From assembly GCA_964617665.1 (NCBI GenBank), contig CAZUAH010000128.1, positions 1 to 28,986 of the forward strand: a stretch of DNA of 28,986 nt, written 5' to 3'. The notes under the pieces are model-generated. The model did no database searches. It worked only from the letters and a program-made list of their open reading frames with translations, and had not been told where the DNA came from. Both the position numbers and the translations under genes were made by a program. Below are positions 7,599 to 16,139 of the stretch, piece by piece; position 1 is the first letter of the stretch, and each line of letters starts with the position of its first letter. The DNA comes from JADHUC01 sp964617665 (GTDB taxonomy: Bacteria > Planctomycetota > Planctomycetia > Pirellulales > Pirellulaceae).

Positions 7599-8996
7599 TC
7601 ACGGCGCCGCTGCCCTTTCCGGCCTTTGCCAAGGCACGGCCCCTCCGCGTTGAATTTGGACACGTAATGCGCGGGACAGTTCGCCAAACTTCTGGCGGTT
7701 TGTTGTGGCCAAGTCGTTTTCTTCCTTCGGATCGTCCTTCAGGTTGTACAGTTCCAGCGGTGCGAAGGGGCTGTTTTGCAGTAGCTTCCAGTCGCCGCGA
7801 CGGATGGCGTTGATGGTCAAGCCACCGTACCGATCGCCGCCCTCGCGACGGTGAAAAAACAAATCGCGGTCCTCGGGCGGTTGCTGCTTTCCGATCAGTG
7901 TGGGCAGAATAGACTGGCCCTCGATCGTATGGCTGAACGACGCACCGGCGGCTTCACATATCGTCGGGTACAGGTCCATCGTCACCGCGATACGATCGGA
8001 TCGGGAGCCCGGCTTGATTCGTCCGGGCCAGACGGCACAAAACGGCACTCGCAAACCGCCCTCGTACATACTCTGCTTTCCGTCACGCCATGGGCCATTG
8101 TTCGCTCCAACCGAAATCTGCCCGCCGTTATCGGACGAAAACAGCACCAGCGTGTTTTCGGCAAGCCCTGTTTCTTTCAACGTAGCCACTACACGCCCGA
8201 TGCCGTCGTCCATGTGCTCGATCAGCGCCACCAGCTTGGCTCGCTTGTCGTCGATCCCGGTCTCGCGTTGTTTCACTCGTTCCACCCATTCCTCCGGGGG
8301 CTGAATCGGCGTGTGCGGCGCGTTGTAGGCCAAATACAGAAAGAACGGCTGATCCTGTTTGGCCGCTCGATCGCGCAGGTAGTCGCCAGCCCAAGTGCTG
8401 AATAGGTCCGTTGCGTGGCCGGGTGGGTCGATCTCCGCTTCGTTCAACCTCATGTAGTTGATTCCGTGGCGACGGTGCTTGTAGTAGTCATCCATCATGT
8501 CGCCGAGGAATCCGTGAAAGTGGTCAAAGCCGCGATCGTTCGGTCGGTTCGGCTCTTCCAGCCCCAAGTGCCATTTACCCACGATAGCGGTGTGATAACC
8601 GGCTTGCTTCAACACTTTCGGAATAAGTATCGCGTCAGGAGACATGTACCCCCAGCTGTTGTCCGCATGTGTGCGAACAACGCCTGGGACCCCAGCTAGT
8701 TCGGGGTATCTTCCGGTGAGCAACGAGGCTCGTGTTGGCGAGCAGACGGGGCAATTCGCGTAAAAGTTGTCGAACCGAATGCCCGCTGAAACCAGCTTAT
8801 CGATGTTTGGCGACCGCAAGTCTGTGGCACCGTAGCTGCTCAAATCTCCAAAGCCCAAGTCGTCCACCAAGATCATCAGAATGTTCGGGCGCGGGGACGC
8901 GTCGGCAAGGAGCTTGGGCGTGGGGACGATGCAAACGGCAACTACGATAAGCCCAACGACGGGAAAAACTGGAAAAAACACCGATTTTTGTGTCAT
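7599..8996 (-). CDS. Secreted arylsulfatase-type sulfatase
   Basis: This 465-residue enzyme is predicted to hydrolyse sulfate esters, probably on sulfated polysaccharides, outside the cytoplasm. A signal peptide (residues 1-31, ending LLA) precedes PNILMILVDDLG, whose Asp45-Asp46 bind Ca2+. The sulfatase signature CSPTRASLLTGR starts at Cys85, the residue converted to formylglycine by a dedicated maturase. GKWHLG (Lys141, His143), His228 and SSDNGG (Asp289, Asn290) complete the active site. ATG 8996 is chosen because GGAGA lies 6 bases upstream; the longer ORF from 9020 lacks this and would precede the signal peptide by eight odd residues. Planctomycetes carry many sulfatases. The substrate cannot be told from sequence, and no carbohydrate-utilisation neighbours are present. 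Confidence 0.95.
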   Translation of the reverse strand: MTQKSVFFPVFPVVGLIVVAVCIVPTPKLLADASPRPNILMILVDDLGFGDLSSYGATDLRSPNIDKLVSAGIRFDNFYANCPVCSPTRASLLTGRYPELAGVPGVVRTHADNSWGYMSPDAILIPKVLKQAGYHTAIVGKWHLGLEEPNRPNDRGFDHFHGFLGDMMDDYYKHRRHGINYMRLNEAEIDPPGHATDLFSTWAGDYLRDRAAKQDQPFFLYLAYNAPHTPIQPPEEWVERVKQRETGIDDKRAKLVALIEHMDDGIGRVVATLKETGLAENTLVLFSSDNGGQISVGANNGPWRDGKQSMYEGGLRVPFCAVWPGRIKPGSRSDRIAVTMDLYPTICEAAGASFSHTIEGQSILPTLIGKQQPPEDRDLFFHRREGGDRYGGLTINAIRRGDWKLLQNSPFAPLELYNLKDDPKEENDLATTNRQKFGELSRALRVQIQRGGAVPWQRPERAAAP

Positions 8997-9344
8997 TGAA
9001 GTTCTCCAGAACGCGTCCAATCGTCCACCATATTAATGTCCGAACCGTCTGGTTAAAGTGGGCCATCCCCCACAATACCCCTCGAATCCGTCACAGATTG
9101 TTGAATCAGAGGTACGAAGCGAATAGAATATAAGCCGTCCTTCTCTTGGAAATCAGCCGATTCCGGCCTGGGCATCTACGGCCTTCCGCACTTGTGAGAT
9201 GTGCTATTTTTGTAGGGCGGAGGAGGTCACTACCGAGAAGATCGTTCGAGACGCGCCTTCCGCCATGATCCGTTTGCCCCGCGAGCGGGTCAACCGTGAC
9301 GTCCAGTCCCACACGATTTTGGATTTGGCCAAACAGAAACATCC
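8997..9344. other. Divergent intergenic region, sulfatase / kinase
   Basis: This region of about 350 bases must hold promoters for both divergent genes. On the minus strand, a TATATT-like box (9127-9132) lies about 130 bases before the sulfatase start, without a good -35. On the plus strand, TATTTT (9205-9210) and an AGGAGG-like stretch (about 9220-9227) precede no in-frame start of the kinase; an in-frame stop at 9297 bars any longer kinase N terminus. I see no strong dyad or RNA gene. Confidence 0.35.
9003..9007 (-). promoter_or_regulatory. Shine-Dalgarno of the sulfatase gene
   Basis: GGAGA on the minus strand, 6 bases before ATG 8996, decides the sulfatase start against the longer frame from 9020. 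Confidence 0.7.
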
Positions 9345-12281
9345 ATGGGCAGCAGCACAACGGACCAGAGAACCGATCAGCCGCCCGACCCTCCCGAATC
9401 GTCGAGCGACATCGATGTGACGAAGCGCTCCGCCGGCCCTATCGGAGGTGCCGATCAGGCGGCCGCGGACGAACGCGCGCCCGTGCCGGCTGATAGCGGA
9501 TCAGACGGGGACTACTTCTCCGACTTGCAGGAGACGGTCATCTCTAAGGACCGACCCGTTGTGCAATCATCCTCCAGCTCTGGAGGTGTAACCATCATCG
9601 CCGGTACTCCGAAGCAACTCGGCGAGTTGCTCGAAGGCGAAACGCTCGAACACCTCAAGCTCGAGATGTTCGTTGGCGGGGGCGGCATGGGAGCCGTGTT
9701 TCGTGCGCTGGACACGAACTTGAACCGTACCGTGGCCGTCAAGGTACTTTCCGGTGACCGGACCGACCGAGACACTCAGCAGCGTTTCCAGAAGGAGGCC
9801 CAAAACGCTGCTCAACTTGATCACAAAAACATTGCCCAAGTTTTCCACGTCGGCGAGGACAAGGGACTGCATTACATCGTCTTCGAGTTCATCGAAGGCG
9901 TCAACATCCGCGACTTGGTGAAACAGAAGGGACCGCTGCCGCTGGAAGAGGCGATCAGCTATATGCTGCAGGTGGCTGAAGCCCTGGATCACGCCTCCCA
10001 ACGCGATATAGTCCACCGAGACATCAAACCGTCGAACGTACTGGTCACTGCCAAGGGGCGTGCGAAATTGGTGGACATGGGGCTCGCGCGGCTTCATCAC
10101 CTGGAATCGGAATCGGAAGATCTGACGGCCAGCGGCGTGACCCTGGGCACGTTCGACTACATTTCACCCGAACAGGCCCGGGACCCGCGTCTGGCGGACG
10201 TGCGTAGTGATATGTATTCGCTGGGCTGTACCTTCTATTTCATGCTGACGGGGAGACCGCCGTTCCCGGACGGCACGGTATTGCAGAAACTGCTCAGGCA
10301 CAGCAGCGAGCAACCGGCCGATCCCCGGCAGGTGCGTGAAGAACTTGACGAAGAGGTCGTCGAAGTCGTAGTCAAACTGCTGGAAAAGCAGCCCGGTGAT
10401 CGGTATCAGCAACCCAGAGAACTGATCGACAAGTTGCACGCTGTTGCAGAGCGGCTAGACCTGCCAAACATCGCGCGTGGCCAGCCGGCGCATCGCTCGG
10501 TTCGAGCGCGTGCTGCAACGCTTGCGCTGCGAAGCATTCCTTGGGTCGTTCCTTTGGCCATACTACTCGCAGCCGTGTTTGCACTGGGCAAAGTATGGTC
10601 TCCCGCCGCAAACGTCGATTTGAGCGGAGCCCGGAACGACTTCGCGCCCCGACTCGAAGATCCGGCGGACGCCGCATCGGGTGAAGCGGATGAAGATCGT
10701 GATGCCGGCTCGTCGCAGGATACGGACGCCACGGGAACGGCGCCCAAGATCACACCGGACGCAGTCGAGAAACCGAAGGCAAAGCCGGAATCCTTAGACG
10801 GTGATTCCGGCACCTCCAAGGCAGATGCCGATGTACCGTCGCCATCGAAAGACCGCGAACCACCCGCCCCCAAGAAGACAAAACCTGACACAAAGAATCC
10901 TGCCCCCGAAAAACCGGCTAAACCCGCCGCGGCTCCGACCGGCGAATCGGACACGCCGGACTCTGGTTCGTCGGCAGACGATCCATCCGCCAAGAAGGCG
11001 ATCGATGCATCTAATGACAGCCCGAAGCCTGAAAGCGGGTCGCCCCCTGCCAAACCTGAGGACGCCGTCGCGAAACGAATCATCGTCGGCCTAACCGGCG
11101 ACACCGTGCCGAATGACGCCGACGCAGCCCAATCGCTGGCTGACGCTTGCCAGAAAGCTGAGGCAATGGACGTGGATGTCGTTGAACTGCACTTCAACGG
11201 AGAACTTGAGGAACGTCCTTTCGACGTGACGGCCAAGCAACTGACGATTCGCAATGGCAACGGATTCAAGCCGACTGTCGTTTTCCAGCCAAGTTCCGAG
11301 GAAATGGCGCAGGACCGTCAGATGATCCGGTTGGGCGCGGCCGAACTGGATTGGCAAGGTGTGCATGTGCGTTTCGCGCTTCCGCAGCAGTCGGCCGGAT
11401 GGTCGCTGTTTCGGCTTCGGCACTTCAGCGGCCTGAGGATGGAGGATTCGATCGTCACCGTGAGCGTTGTTGACGACAGCGGAAAGCCGCTCCAAGCGGA
11501 TGCTGCTGTGTTCGAGGTTGAAAACGGTGCAGGTCTTGAAGTACCGACTGCAACGGAGGGCACAGGCCCGCGTATCAACCTCCAGCGGTGCATCGTTCGG
11601 GGTAAAGCGGCGGTCGTTCGTACCAGGGACGTTTCGTCATTCCGTTTTGCCTGCCAACAGTGCTTCTTGGCCACGTCGGACCGGCTGGTGGATACGCAGG
11701 AGACTCGGACCGGGGCCCGCGTGCGGCGCGGACTGAACGAGGTGGTCCTGGAGCACGTAACCGCCGTGCTGGGACAGGGCCTGTGCCGGTTCTGGACAGA
11801 TGACCCGTCCCATCGACCGCTTTGGGTGACAGAGTGCTCGAACTCGATCGTGTACGTAACGGATCTGCAGGCCCCGATCATCGAATGGAAAGGAATCAGC
11901 GGCATCGACGACATCGAGCAGCCTCTATACGTGCAGAAAGGCTGCAACTTCTATCCGGGTTCAATGACCTTGCTGCGCATCAATCCGACTGGCGATCCGA
12001 GCCAGTATGTGAATCTCGATTTCGGGCAGCACAACGCCATTTGGTACCTGGAAGAGGAACCACCTCGATTCACGTTGACTTGGAAGAAGGAACCTCCGTT
12101 GGGGTTGACTGAAGATCTGCTGACGCCAGCGGATTTCGCGCATTCAGAACTGGGAGACGAACTCTCGGGCGATGCGAGCGATGGAATGCCAGCCGGAGTC
12201 GATCCCGAAGTCCTACCGACTATACCCGAAACCGGCGCCACTCGTGCGGAAACTGTGGCGAAGCCGCCTGCGAGCCTCTGA
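9345..12281 (+). CDS. Transmembrane Ser/Thr protein kinase (Hanks type)
   Basis: This is a 978-residue membrane kinase. A disordered N terminus (1-90) leads into a PknB-like domain (about 105-370) with glycine loop GGGGMGAVF (111-119), Lys133 in VAVK, Glu151, HRDIKPSN (224-231), Asp244 in DMG (in place of DFG) and SPEQARD. Catalytic Lys, Asp and Asp are all present, so activity is expected. A membrane helix (about 398-418) is followed by a 200-residue Pro/Lys/Asp/Ser-rich linker (about 425-620) and a C-terminal domain of about 350 residues, predicted extracytoplasmic, rich in beta strands with repeated LTIRNGN/VVFQPSS-like turns. That domain may be a beta-helix sensor, but I do not recognise it. 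No PASTA repeats are present. No phosphatase or substrate gene is adjacent. Confidence 0.9.
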   Translation: MGSSTTDQRTDQPPDPPESSSDIDVTKRSAGPIGGADQAAADERAPVPADSGSDGDYFSDLQETVISKDRPVVQSSSSSGGVTIIAGTPKQLGELLEGETLEHLKLEMFVGGGGMGAVFRALDTNLNRTVAVKVLSGDRTDRDTQQRFQKEAQNAAQLDHKNIAQVFHVGEDKGLHYIVFEFIEGVNIRDLVKQKGPLPLEEAISYMLQVAEALDHASQRDIVHRDIKPSNVLVTAKGRAKLVDMGLARLHHLESESEDLTASGVTLGTFDYISPEQARDPRLADVRSDMYSLGCTFYFMLTGRPPFPDGTVLQKLLRHSSEQPADPRQVREELDEEVVEVVVKLLEKQPGDRYQQPRELIDKLHAVAERLDLPNIARGQPAHRSVRARAATLALRSIPWVVPLAILLAAVFALGKVWSPAANVDLSGARNDFAPRLEDPADAASGEADEDRDAGSSQDTDATGTAPKITPDAVEKPKAKPESLDGDSGTSKADADVPSPSKDREPPAPKKTKPDTKNPAPEKPAKPAAAPTGESDTPDSGSSADDPSAKKAIDASNDSPKPESGSPPAKPEDAVAKRIIVGLTGDTVPNDADAAQSLADACQKAEAMDVDVVELHFNGELEERPFDVTAKQLTIRNGNGFKPTVVFQPSSEEMAQDRQMIRLGAAELDWQGVHVRFALPQQSAGWSLFRLRHFSGLRMEDSIVTVSVVDDSGKPLQADAAVFEVENGAGLEVPTATEGTGPRINLQRCIVRGKAAVVRTRDVSSFRFACQQCFLATSDRLVDTQETRTGARVRRGLNEVVLEHVTAVLGQGLCRFWTDDPSHRPLWVTECSNSIVYVTDLQAPIIEWKGISGIDDIEQPLYVQKGCNFYPGSMTLLRINPTGDPSQYVNLDFGQHNAIWYLEEEPPRFTLTWKKEPPLGLTEDLLTPADFAHSELGDELSGDASDGMPAGVDPEVLPTIPETGATRAETVAKPPASL

Positions 12282-12378
12282 TCATTTTCACACCTTCCTG
12301 CAGCGTTGCCGGCCGTCGTTGGTACCCATCTTTCCTCGACTCGGCACAGCGCAATACCCTATCACCGTTGCACTTAGG

Positions 12379-12412
12379 GCGTGAGGCCCCGGTTCACGCG
12401 GTTGAAAACCGG
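12379..12412. promoter_or_regulatory. Two overlapping, mutually exclusive inverted repeats before ilvB
   Basis: GCGTGA/TCACGC (12379-12384 and 12394-12399) and CCGGTT/AACCGG (12389-12394 and 12407-12412) overlap, so only one hairpin could form at a time. The pair lies about 100 bases after the kinase stop and about 120 before ilvB. It could be part of a kinase terminator, an attenuator-like switch or an operator around the -35 box. No leader peptide with Leu/Val/Ile codons is visible. Confidence 0.3.
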
Positions 12413-12430
12413 ACGGACACGCGTTAGAGT
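12402..12430 (+). promoter_or_regulatory. Candidate sigma70-like promoter for ilvB
   Basis: TTGAAA (12402-12407, 5 of 6 to consensus) and TAGAGT (12425-12430, 4 of 6) are separated by 17 bases and lie about 100 bases before the ilvB start. The pattern fits, but such matches arise by chance. Confidence 0.35.
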
Positions 12431-12517
12431 TAGATGTTTGTCCATTCCCGTGACCGAACAGTCCGTTGACAGCGATAGACGTCTTCTTCAACGGACTTCA
12501 CCAATACAAGATTCTGC

Positions 12518-12523
12518 GAGGAG
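12518..12523 (+). promoter_or_regulatory. Shine-Dalgarno of ilvB
   Basis: GAGGAG 7 bases before ATG 12531 fixes the start of ilvB and argues against the in-frame GTG at 12381. Confidence 0.75.
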
Positions 12524-12530
12524 AGTGTTT

Positions 12531-14300
12531 ATGACCGCTGCCGAACAAGCCACCGAGTCTCAAGTCATGACCGGGGCCGATATTCTGGTGCAATCGCTGG
12601 TCGACCATGACGTCGAGGTGCTGTTCGCGTATCCAGGCGGGGCCAGCATGCCCCTTCACCAAGCGCTCACGCGTTTTTCAGACAAACTGCGTACGATTCT
12701 GCCGCGCCACGAGCAGGGCGGTGGTTTTGCCGCCCAAGGCTACGCCCGGACCACGGGCAAGCCCGGCGTTTGTATGGCGACCAGTGGGCCGGGAGCCACT
12801 AACTTGGTGACCACCATCGCTGACGCCAAATTGGATAGCATTCCGATGATTGCCATCACGGGGCAAGTCACGACGCCAGCAATTGGGTCGGATGCGTTCC
12901 AGGAGACGCCCATTGTCGAGGTCTGCCGCGGCATCACCAAGCATCACTACCTGGTGACCGAGGTCGCCGATCTACCTCGTGTTATGAAGGAAGCGTTCCA
13001 CGTTGCGACTACCGGGCGTCCAGGCCCTGTCTTGATCGACATGCCGAAGGATGTGCAGATGCTCAAGTCGGAGGTCGATTGGAGCGTTCCGATGAATCTG
13101 CCCGGATATCAGAACATCCGGCCGCCCCACGCGCCCGCCGATCAGATTCAGGAAGTGGCGAAGGCCGTCAAGCAGGCAAAACGACCGCTGCTGTATTGCG
13201 GCGGCGGTGTCGTATTGGCAGACGCCAGCGGCGACGTCCGTGAGTTCGTGCGTAAGACTGGTATCCCGGTGACAATGACGCTGATGGGCCTGGGTGTCAT
13301 ACCAAGCACCGATCCGCTGTGTCTGGATATGCTGGGAATGCACGGCAGTGTCTACTCGAACTGGGCCGTGCGCGACTGCGATCTGCTCCTTTCCTTCGGC
13401 GTGCGGTTCGACGATCGCGTGACCGGAAAACTCGATGCATTCGCAAAGCATGCAAAGATTGTGCATATCGATATCGACCCGTCGGAACTGAACAAGAATA
13501 AGGCAGCCCATCTTCCAATCCACAGCGACATCAAGTATGCGATCGAAAAGTTGAACAAGATCGTCGAACCGAAGGACGACATCGATGAATGGGTCGCGCA
13601 ATGCCAACAGTGGAAGCGAGACAATCCGTTCCACTATGACCAACAGTTTGATGGGATCCTGCCACAACATGCAATCGCGGAACTCTCCCGATTGACCCAA
13701 GACCACGAAACGATCATTACGACCGGTGTCGGGCAACACCAGATGTGGGCGGCTCAGTTTGTCAGTTTCCAAGACCCCAAACGATGGCTTTCCAGTTCTG
13801 GGCTGGGCACGATGGGGTTTGGCCTTCCCTCTGCCATCGGTGCCCAAGCTGCGCATCCCGATGCGTTAGTGGTCGACATCGACGGTGACGGCAGTTTCCA
13901 GATGAACATCCAGGAACTGGCGACATTGCACTGCGAGAACTTGCCCGTGAAGGTCATGCTGTTGAACAACCAACACCTGGGCATGGTGGTGCAGTGGGAG
14001 GATCGGTTCATGGCTGGGAATCGAGCACACACGTACCTTGGGCCGATCCATCATGCAGAAGCGACGGGGAAGGGCAAGGATGCATATGCCGCCGAACGGT
14101 ACCCGGACTTTGTCCAAATCGCCAAGGGATATGGAGCGGGCGCGTCCACTGTCCGCGAAAAAGGCGACTTGACGGCGGCCCTCGAGGAAATGATCAACTA
14201 TGATGGGCCATACGTGCTGGACGTCCAGACGCCTTACCAGGAGCACGTACTGCCGATGATACCGGCGAACCACACGGTAGACGACATGATTCTGGAGTAG
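12531..14300 (+). CDS. ilvB: Acetolactate synthase, large (catalytic) subunit
   Basis: This ThDP-dependent enzyme joins two pyruvates, or pyruvate and 2-ketobutyrate, in the first common step of valine, leucine and isoleucine synthesis. Its 589 residues match the family length. The N-terminal pyrimidine-binding domain contains the catalytic Glu61 in RHEQGGGFAAQGYAR, followed by ATSGPGATN. The central domain carries the FAD-site-like GVRFDDRVTGK segment. The C-terminal domain has the ThDP/Mg site DGDGSFQMN (Asp453) and LLNNQHLGMV. The start is set by the GAGGAG site. The regulatory small subunit IlvN, usually adjacent, is not encoded next to it; the following genes are for lipid synthesis. A second, catabolic AlsS is less likely because of the FAD-type segment. 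The overlapping inverted repeats upstream may matter for regulation. Confidence 0.95.
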   Translation: MTAAEQATESQVMTGADILVQSLVDHDVEVLFAYPGGASMPLHQALTRFSDKLRTILPRHEQGGGFAAQGYARTTGKPGVCMATSGPGATNLVTTIADAKLDSIPMIAITGQVTTPAIGSDAFQETPIVEVCRGITKHHYLVTEVADLPRVMKEAFHVATTGRPGPVLIDMPKDVQMLKSEVDWSVPMNLPGYQNIRPPHAPADQIQEVAKAVKQAKRPLLYCGGGVVLADASGDVREFVRKTGIPVTMTLMGLGVIPSTDPLCLDMLGMHGSVYSNWAVRDCDLLLSFGVRFDDRVTGKLDAFAKHAKIVHIDIDPSELNKNKAAHLPIHSDIKYAIEKLNKIVEPKDDIDEWVAQCQQWKRDNPFHYDQQFDGILPQHAIAELSRLTQDHETIITTGVGQHQMWAAQFVSFQDPKRWLSSSGLGTMGFGLPSAIGAQAAHPDALVVDIDGDGSFQMNIQELATLHCENLPVKVMLLNNQHLGMVVQWEDRFMAGNRAHTYLGPIHHAEATGKGKDAYAAERYPDFVQIAKGYGAGASTVREKGDLTAALEEMINYDGPYVLDVQTPYQEHVLPMIPANHTVDDMILE

Positions 14301-14357
14301 GCGGGCTGCGTCTCGTGCTCCCGACGACTTTGGTCATCCCGGGGGAGAACTGAAGTT

Positions 14358-14963
14358 ATGCGAGTGACGGCCCAACTGCTGGCATTTGTCGCCAAAATAA
14401 TGAGCGGTGCCAGTGTGCGATGGATTGACTGTCAGCCGGACGACTGTCAGCGCGTCTACTTCGCTAATCACACAAGCCATCTGGACGCCTTGGTCTTGTG
14501 GTCATGCCTGCCAAAGGAGCTTCGTCCGGTGACGCGGGCCGTGGCGGCAAAGGACTACTGGGACCGAGGGCCCGTGAGGCGTCATGTCGCCCGTTCGTTC
14601 AACGTGCTCTTGATTGACCGAAAGAAAGTCAAGGTACACAGAAGCCCCGTCGAGATGATGATTCGCGAGATGAGCGACAAGTACTCGCTGATCGTTTTCC
14701 CGGAAGGAGGTCGAACGAGCGGTGAGGAGATGAGCGAGTTCAAGAGCGGTTTGTACTACTTGGGCAAGAAACGTCCGGATTTGGAACTGGTTCCCGTTTA
14801 CATGGACAATTTGAATCGCGTGTTGCCCCGTGGCGAAGTCCTGCCGGTGCCGCTTCTGAGTTGCATCACAATCGGCCCGCCCATGTGGCTGGAACACGGT
14901 GAACCCAAGACGGAGTTCTTGACTCGGGCACGTGAGGCAATTCGGCGTCTGAAAGAGATGTAG
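14358..14963 (+). CDS. PlsC-like 1-acylglycerol-3-phosphate acyltransferase
   Basis: This 201-residue enzyme of the glycerophospholipid acyltransferase family is expected to acylate lysophosphatidic acid to phosphatidic acid at the membrane. The NHTSHLD motif gives the catalytic His38-X4-Asp43, FPEGGRTSG (114-122) is the substrate-binding FPEGTR block, and VPVYM (145-149) is block IV. The protein is shorter than E. coli PlsC (245) and has no long N-terminal membrane helix, only a short hydrophobic stretch at residues 5-15. ATG 14358 has GGGGGAG about 10 bases upstream. It is followed after 21 bases by a cytidylyltransferase gene that would use its product. Homologues acting on other lysolipids cannot be excluded. 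Confidence 0.88.
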   Translation: MRVTAQLLAFVAKIMSGASVRWIDCQPDDCQRVYFANHTSHLDALVLWSCLPKELRPVTRAVAAKDYWDRGPVRRHVARSFNVLLIDRKKVKVHRSPVEMMIREMSDKYSLIVFPEGGRTSGEEMSEFKSGLYYLGKKRPDLELVPVYMDNLNRVLPRGEVLPVPLLSCITIGPPMWLEHGEPKTEFLTRAREAIRRLKEM

Positions 14964-14984
14964 GGAAACACGGAGAATGCGCTA

Positions 14985-16100
14985 ATGACCGAATGGCCAG
15001 GGCCAACATTGCAGTTGCTTGCCCAGACCCAGGTGATCAGCACCAGAATCTACTGGCTGCTCGGAGTGGTGCTTGGGCTGCTGGTCACTGCCTATGTGAT
15101 CGGTCGGCTACTCAAACGGTATCCTGATAGCGGCCTGAATCCGGCGCTTGTCGAGAGGTTCAACCACCGAATCCGAGTCTGGTGGTTGATGTGCGCTATT
15201 TTGGTCGCGGGGTTCATGCTGGGGCGAGTGCCCACCGTTATCCTGTTCGGACTGATCTCCTTCTGGGCGCTGCGCGAATTCATTACCATGACGCCCACGC
15301 GCCGTGGCGATCATCGCACGCTTTTCTGGGTGTTCTTTATTTTCACCCCGGCGCAGTACGTATTGGTCGGTCTTGGTCGAGACCTCGATGTCTATGGCCT
15401 CTACAGCGTCGCGATTCCCGTCTACGGTTTCTTGTACATCACGGCGCGAATCGCTATGTCCGGTGATCACAAACGATTCCTGGAACGATCGGCCAAGATC
15501 CAGGCCGGTCTGTTCATTTGCGTGTACTGTCTGAGCTATGCACCAGCTTTGCTCAATCTGGATCTGGTCACGTCGAAGGGTGAACCGTGGGGCAATAGCG
15601 TGCCACCGATAACCGTACCCGATGGCGAGGCTAATCCGGAGCACGAGCTAGCTCATCTGGCTGGTGAGAAACTGCCTTCTGATATCCTGCCGAACGCAGG
15701 GCTGCTGTTCTACTTCTTCCTGATTGTGCAGTTAGAGGACGTGCTGCAGAGTGTCTGGAGCCGGCTGGCCGGCCGCCGAGTGATTGCACCGGCCATTAGC
15801 GCTACTCGAACATGGGAAGGCCTTATGGGCGGCGTGGCCAGTGCAACTTTGATCGGTGCGCTCTTATGGTGGGCTACGCCGTTTCGGCCCTGGGAGGCAG
15901 CCTGCATGTCGATGGTCATCGCCGTGGCCGGATTTGCCGGCAGCATGGTGATGTCGGCAATCAAACGCGATCGCGGCGTGGCGGACTACGGGACATTGGT
16001 GCAGGGCCACGCAGGCGTTATGGATCGAATTGACTCCGTCTGCTTTGCTGCTCCGGTGTTCTTCCACCTGACGCAGTTTTTCTTCTCAAACGCTACCTGA
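14985..16100 (+). CDS. CdsA-like phosphatidate cytidylyltransferase
   Basis: This polytopic membrane enzyme of 371 residues is predicted to make CDP-diacylglycerol from phosphatidate and CTP. About eight hydrophobic segments are visible. The C-terminal signature is present in variant form: SAIKRDRG (324-331) followed by HAGVMDRID (342-350), where classical CdsA has an S-x-x-K-R, a K-D pair and HGGxxDRxD. The key Lys-Arg and Asp-Arg-x-Asp residues are retained; the KD is replaced by AD and HGG by HAG. The variant recalls the YnbB subfamily of E. coli, also found beside an acyltransferase gene, but that link is from memory. ATG 14985 has GGAGA 9 bases upstream. It probably forms an operon with the upstream acyltransferase and coaD. 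Confidence 0.88.
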   Translation: MTEWPGPTLQLLAQTQVISTRIYWLLGVVLGLLVTAYVIGRLLKRYPDSGLNPALVERFNHRIRVWWLMCAILVAGFMLGRVPTVILFGLISFWALREFITMTPTRRGDHRTLFWVFFIFTPAQYVLVGLGRDLDVYGLYSVAIPVYGFLYITARIAMSGDHKRFLERSAKIQAGLFICVYCLSYAPALLNLDLVTSKGEPWGNSVPPITVPDGEANPEHELAHLAGEKLPSDILPNAGLLFYFFLIVQLEDVLQSVWSRLAGRRVIAPAISATRTWEGLMGGVASATLIGALLWWATPFRPWEAACMSMVIAVAGFAGSMVMSAIKRDRGVADYGTLVQGHAGVMDRIDSVCFAAPVFFHLTQFFFSNAT

Positions 16101-16139
16101 TGGGAACTTGGTATCTGAAATCCGAGAAACGAGACGACC

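Noticed and set aside
8997..9020. Longer sulfatase start eight codons upstream
   Set aside because: It lacks a Shine-Dalgarno, whereas ATG 8996 has GGAGA 6 bases upstream and begins a proper signal peptide.
9199..9420. Small ORF behind an AGGAGG-like site before the kinase
   Set aside because: It is out of frame with the kinase, overlaps its start and has no recognisable content.
10406..11269. 287-residue Ser/Ala-rich minus-strand ORF in the kinase linker
   Set aside because: It mirrors the Pro/Lys/Asp low-complexity linker of the kinase and is compositionally driven.
12381..12530. Upstream GTG start for ilvB
   Set aside because: It would add 50 basic, unconserved-looking residues; ATG 12531 has a good GAGGAG site 7 bases upstream.
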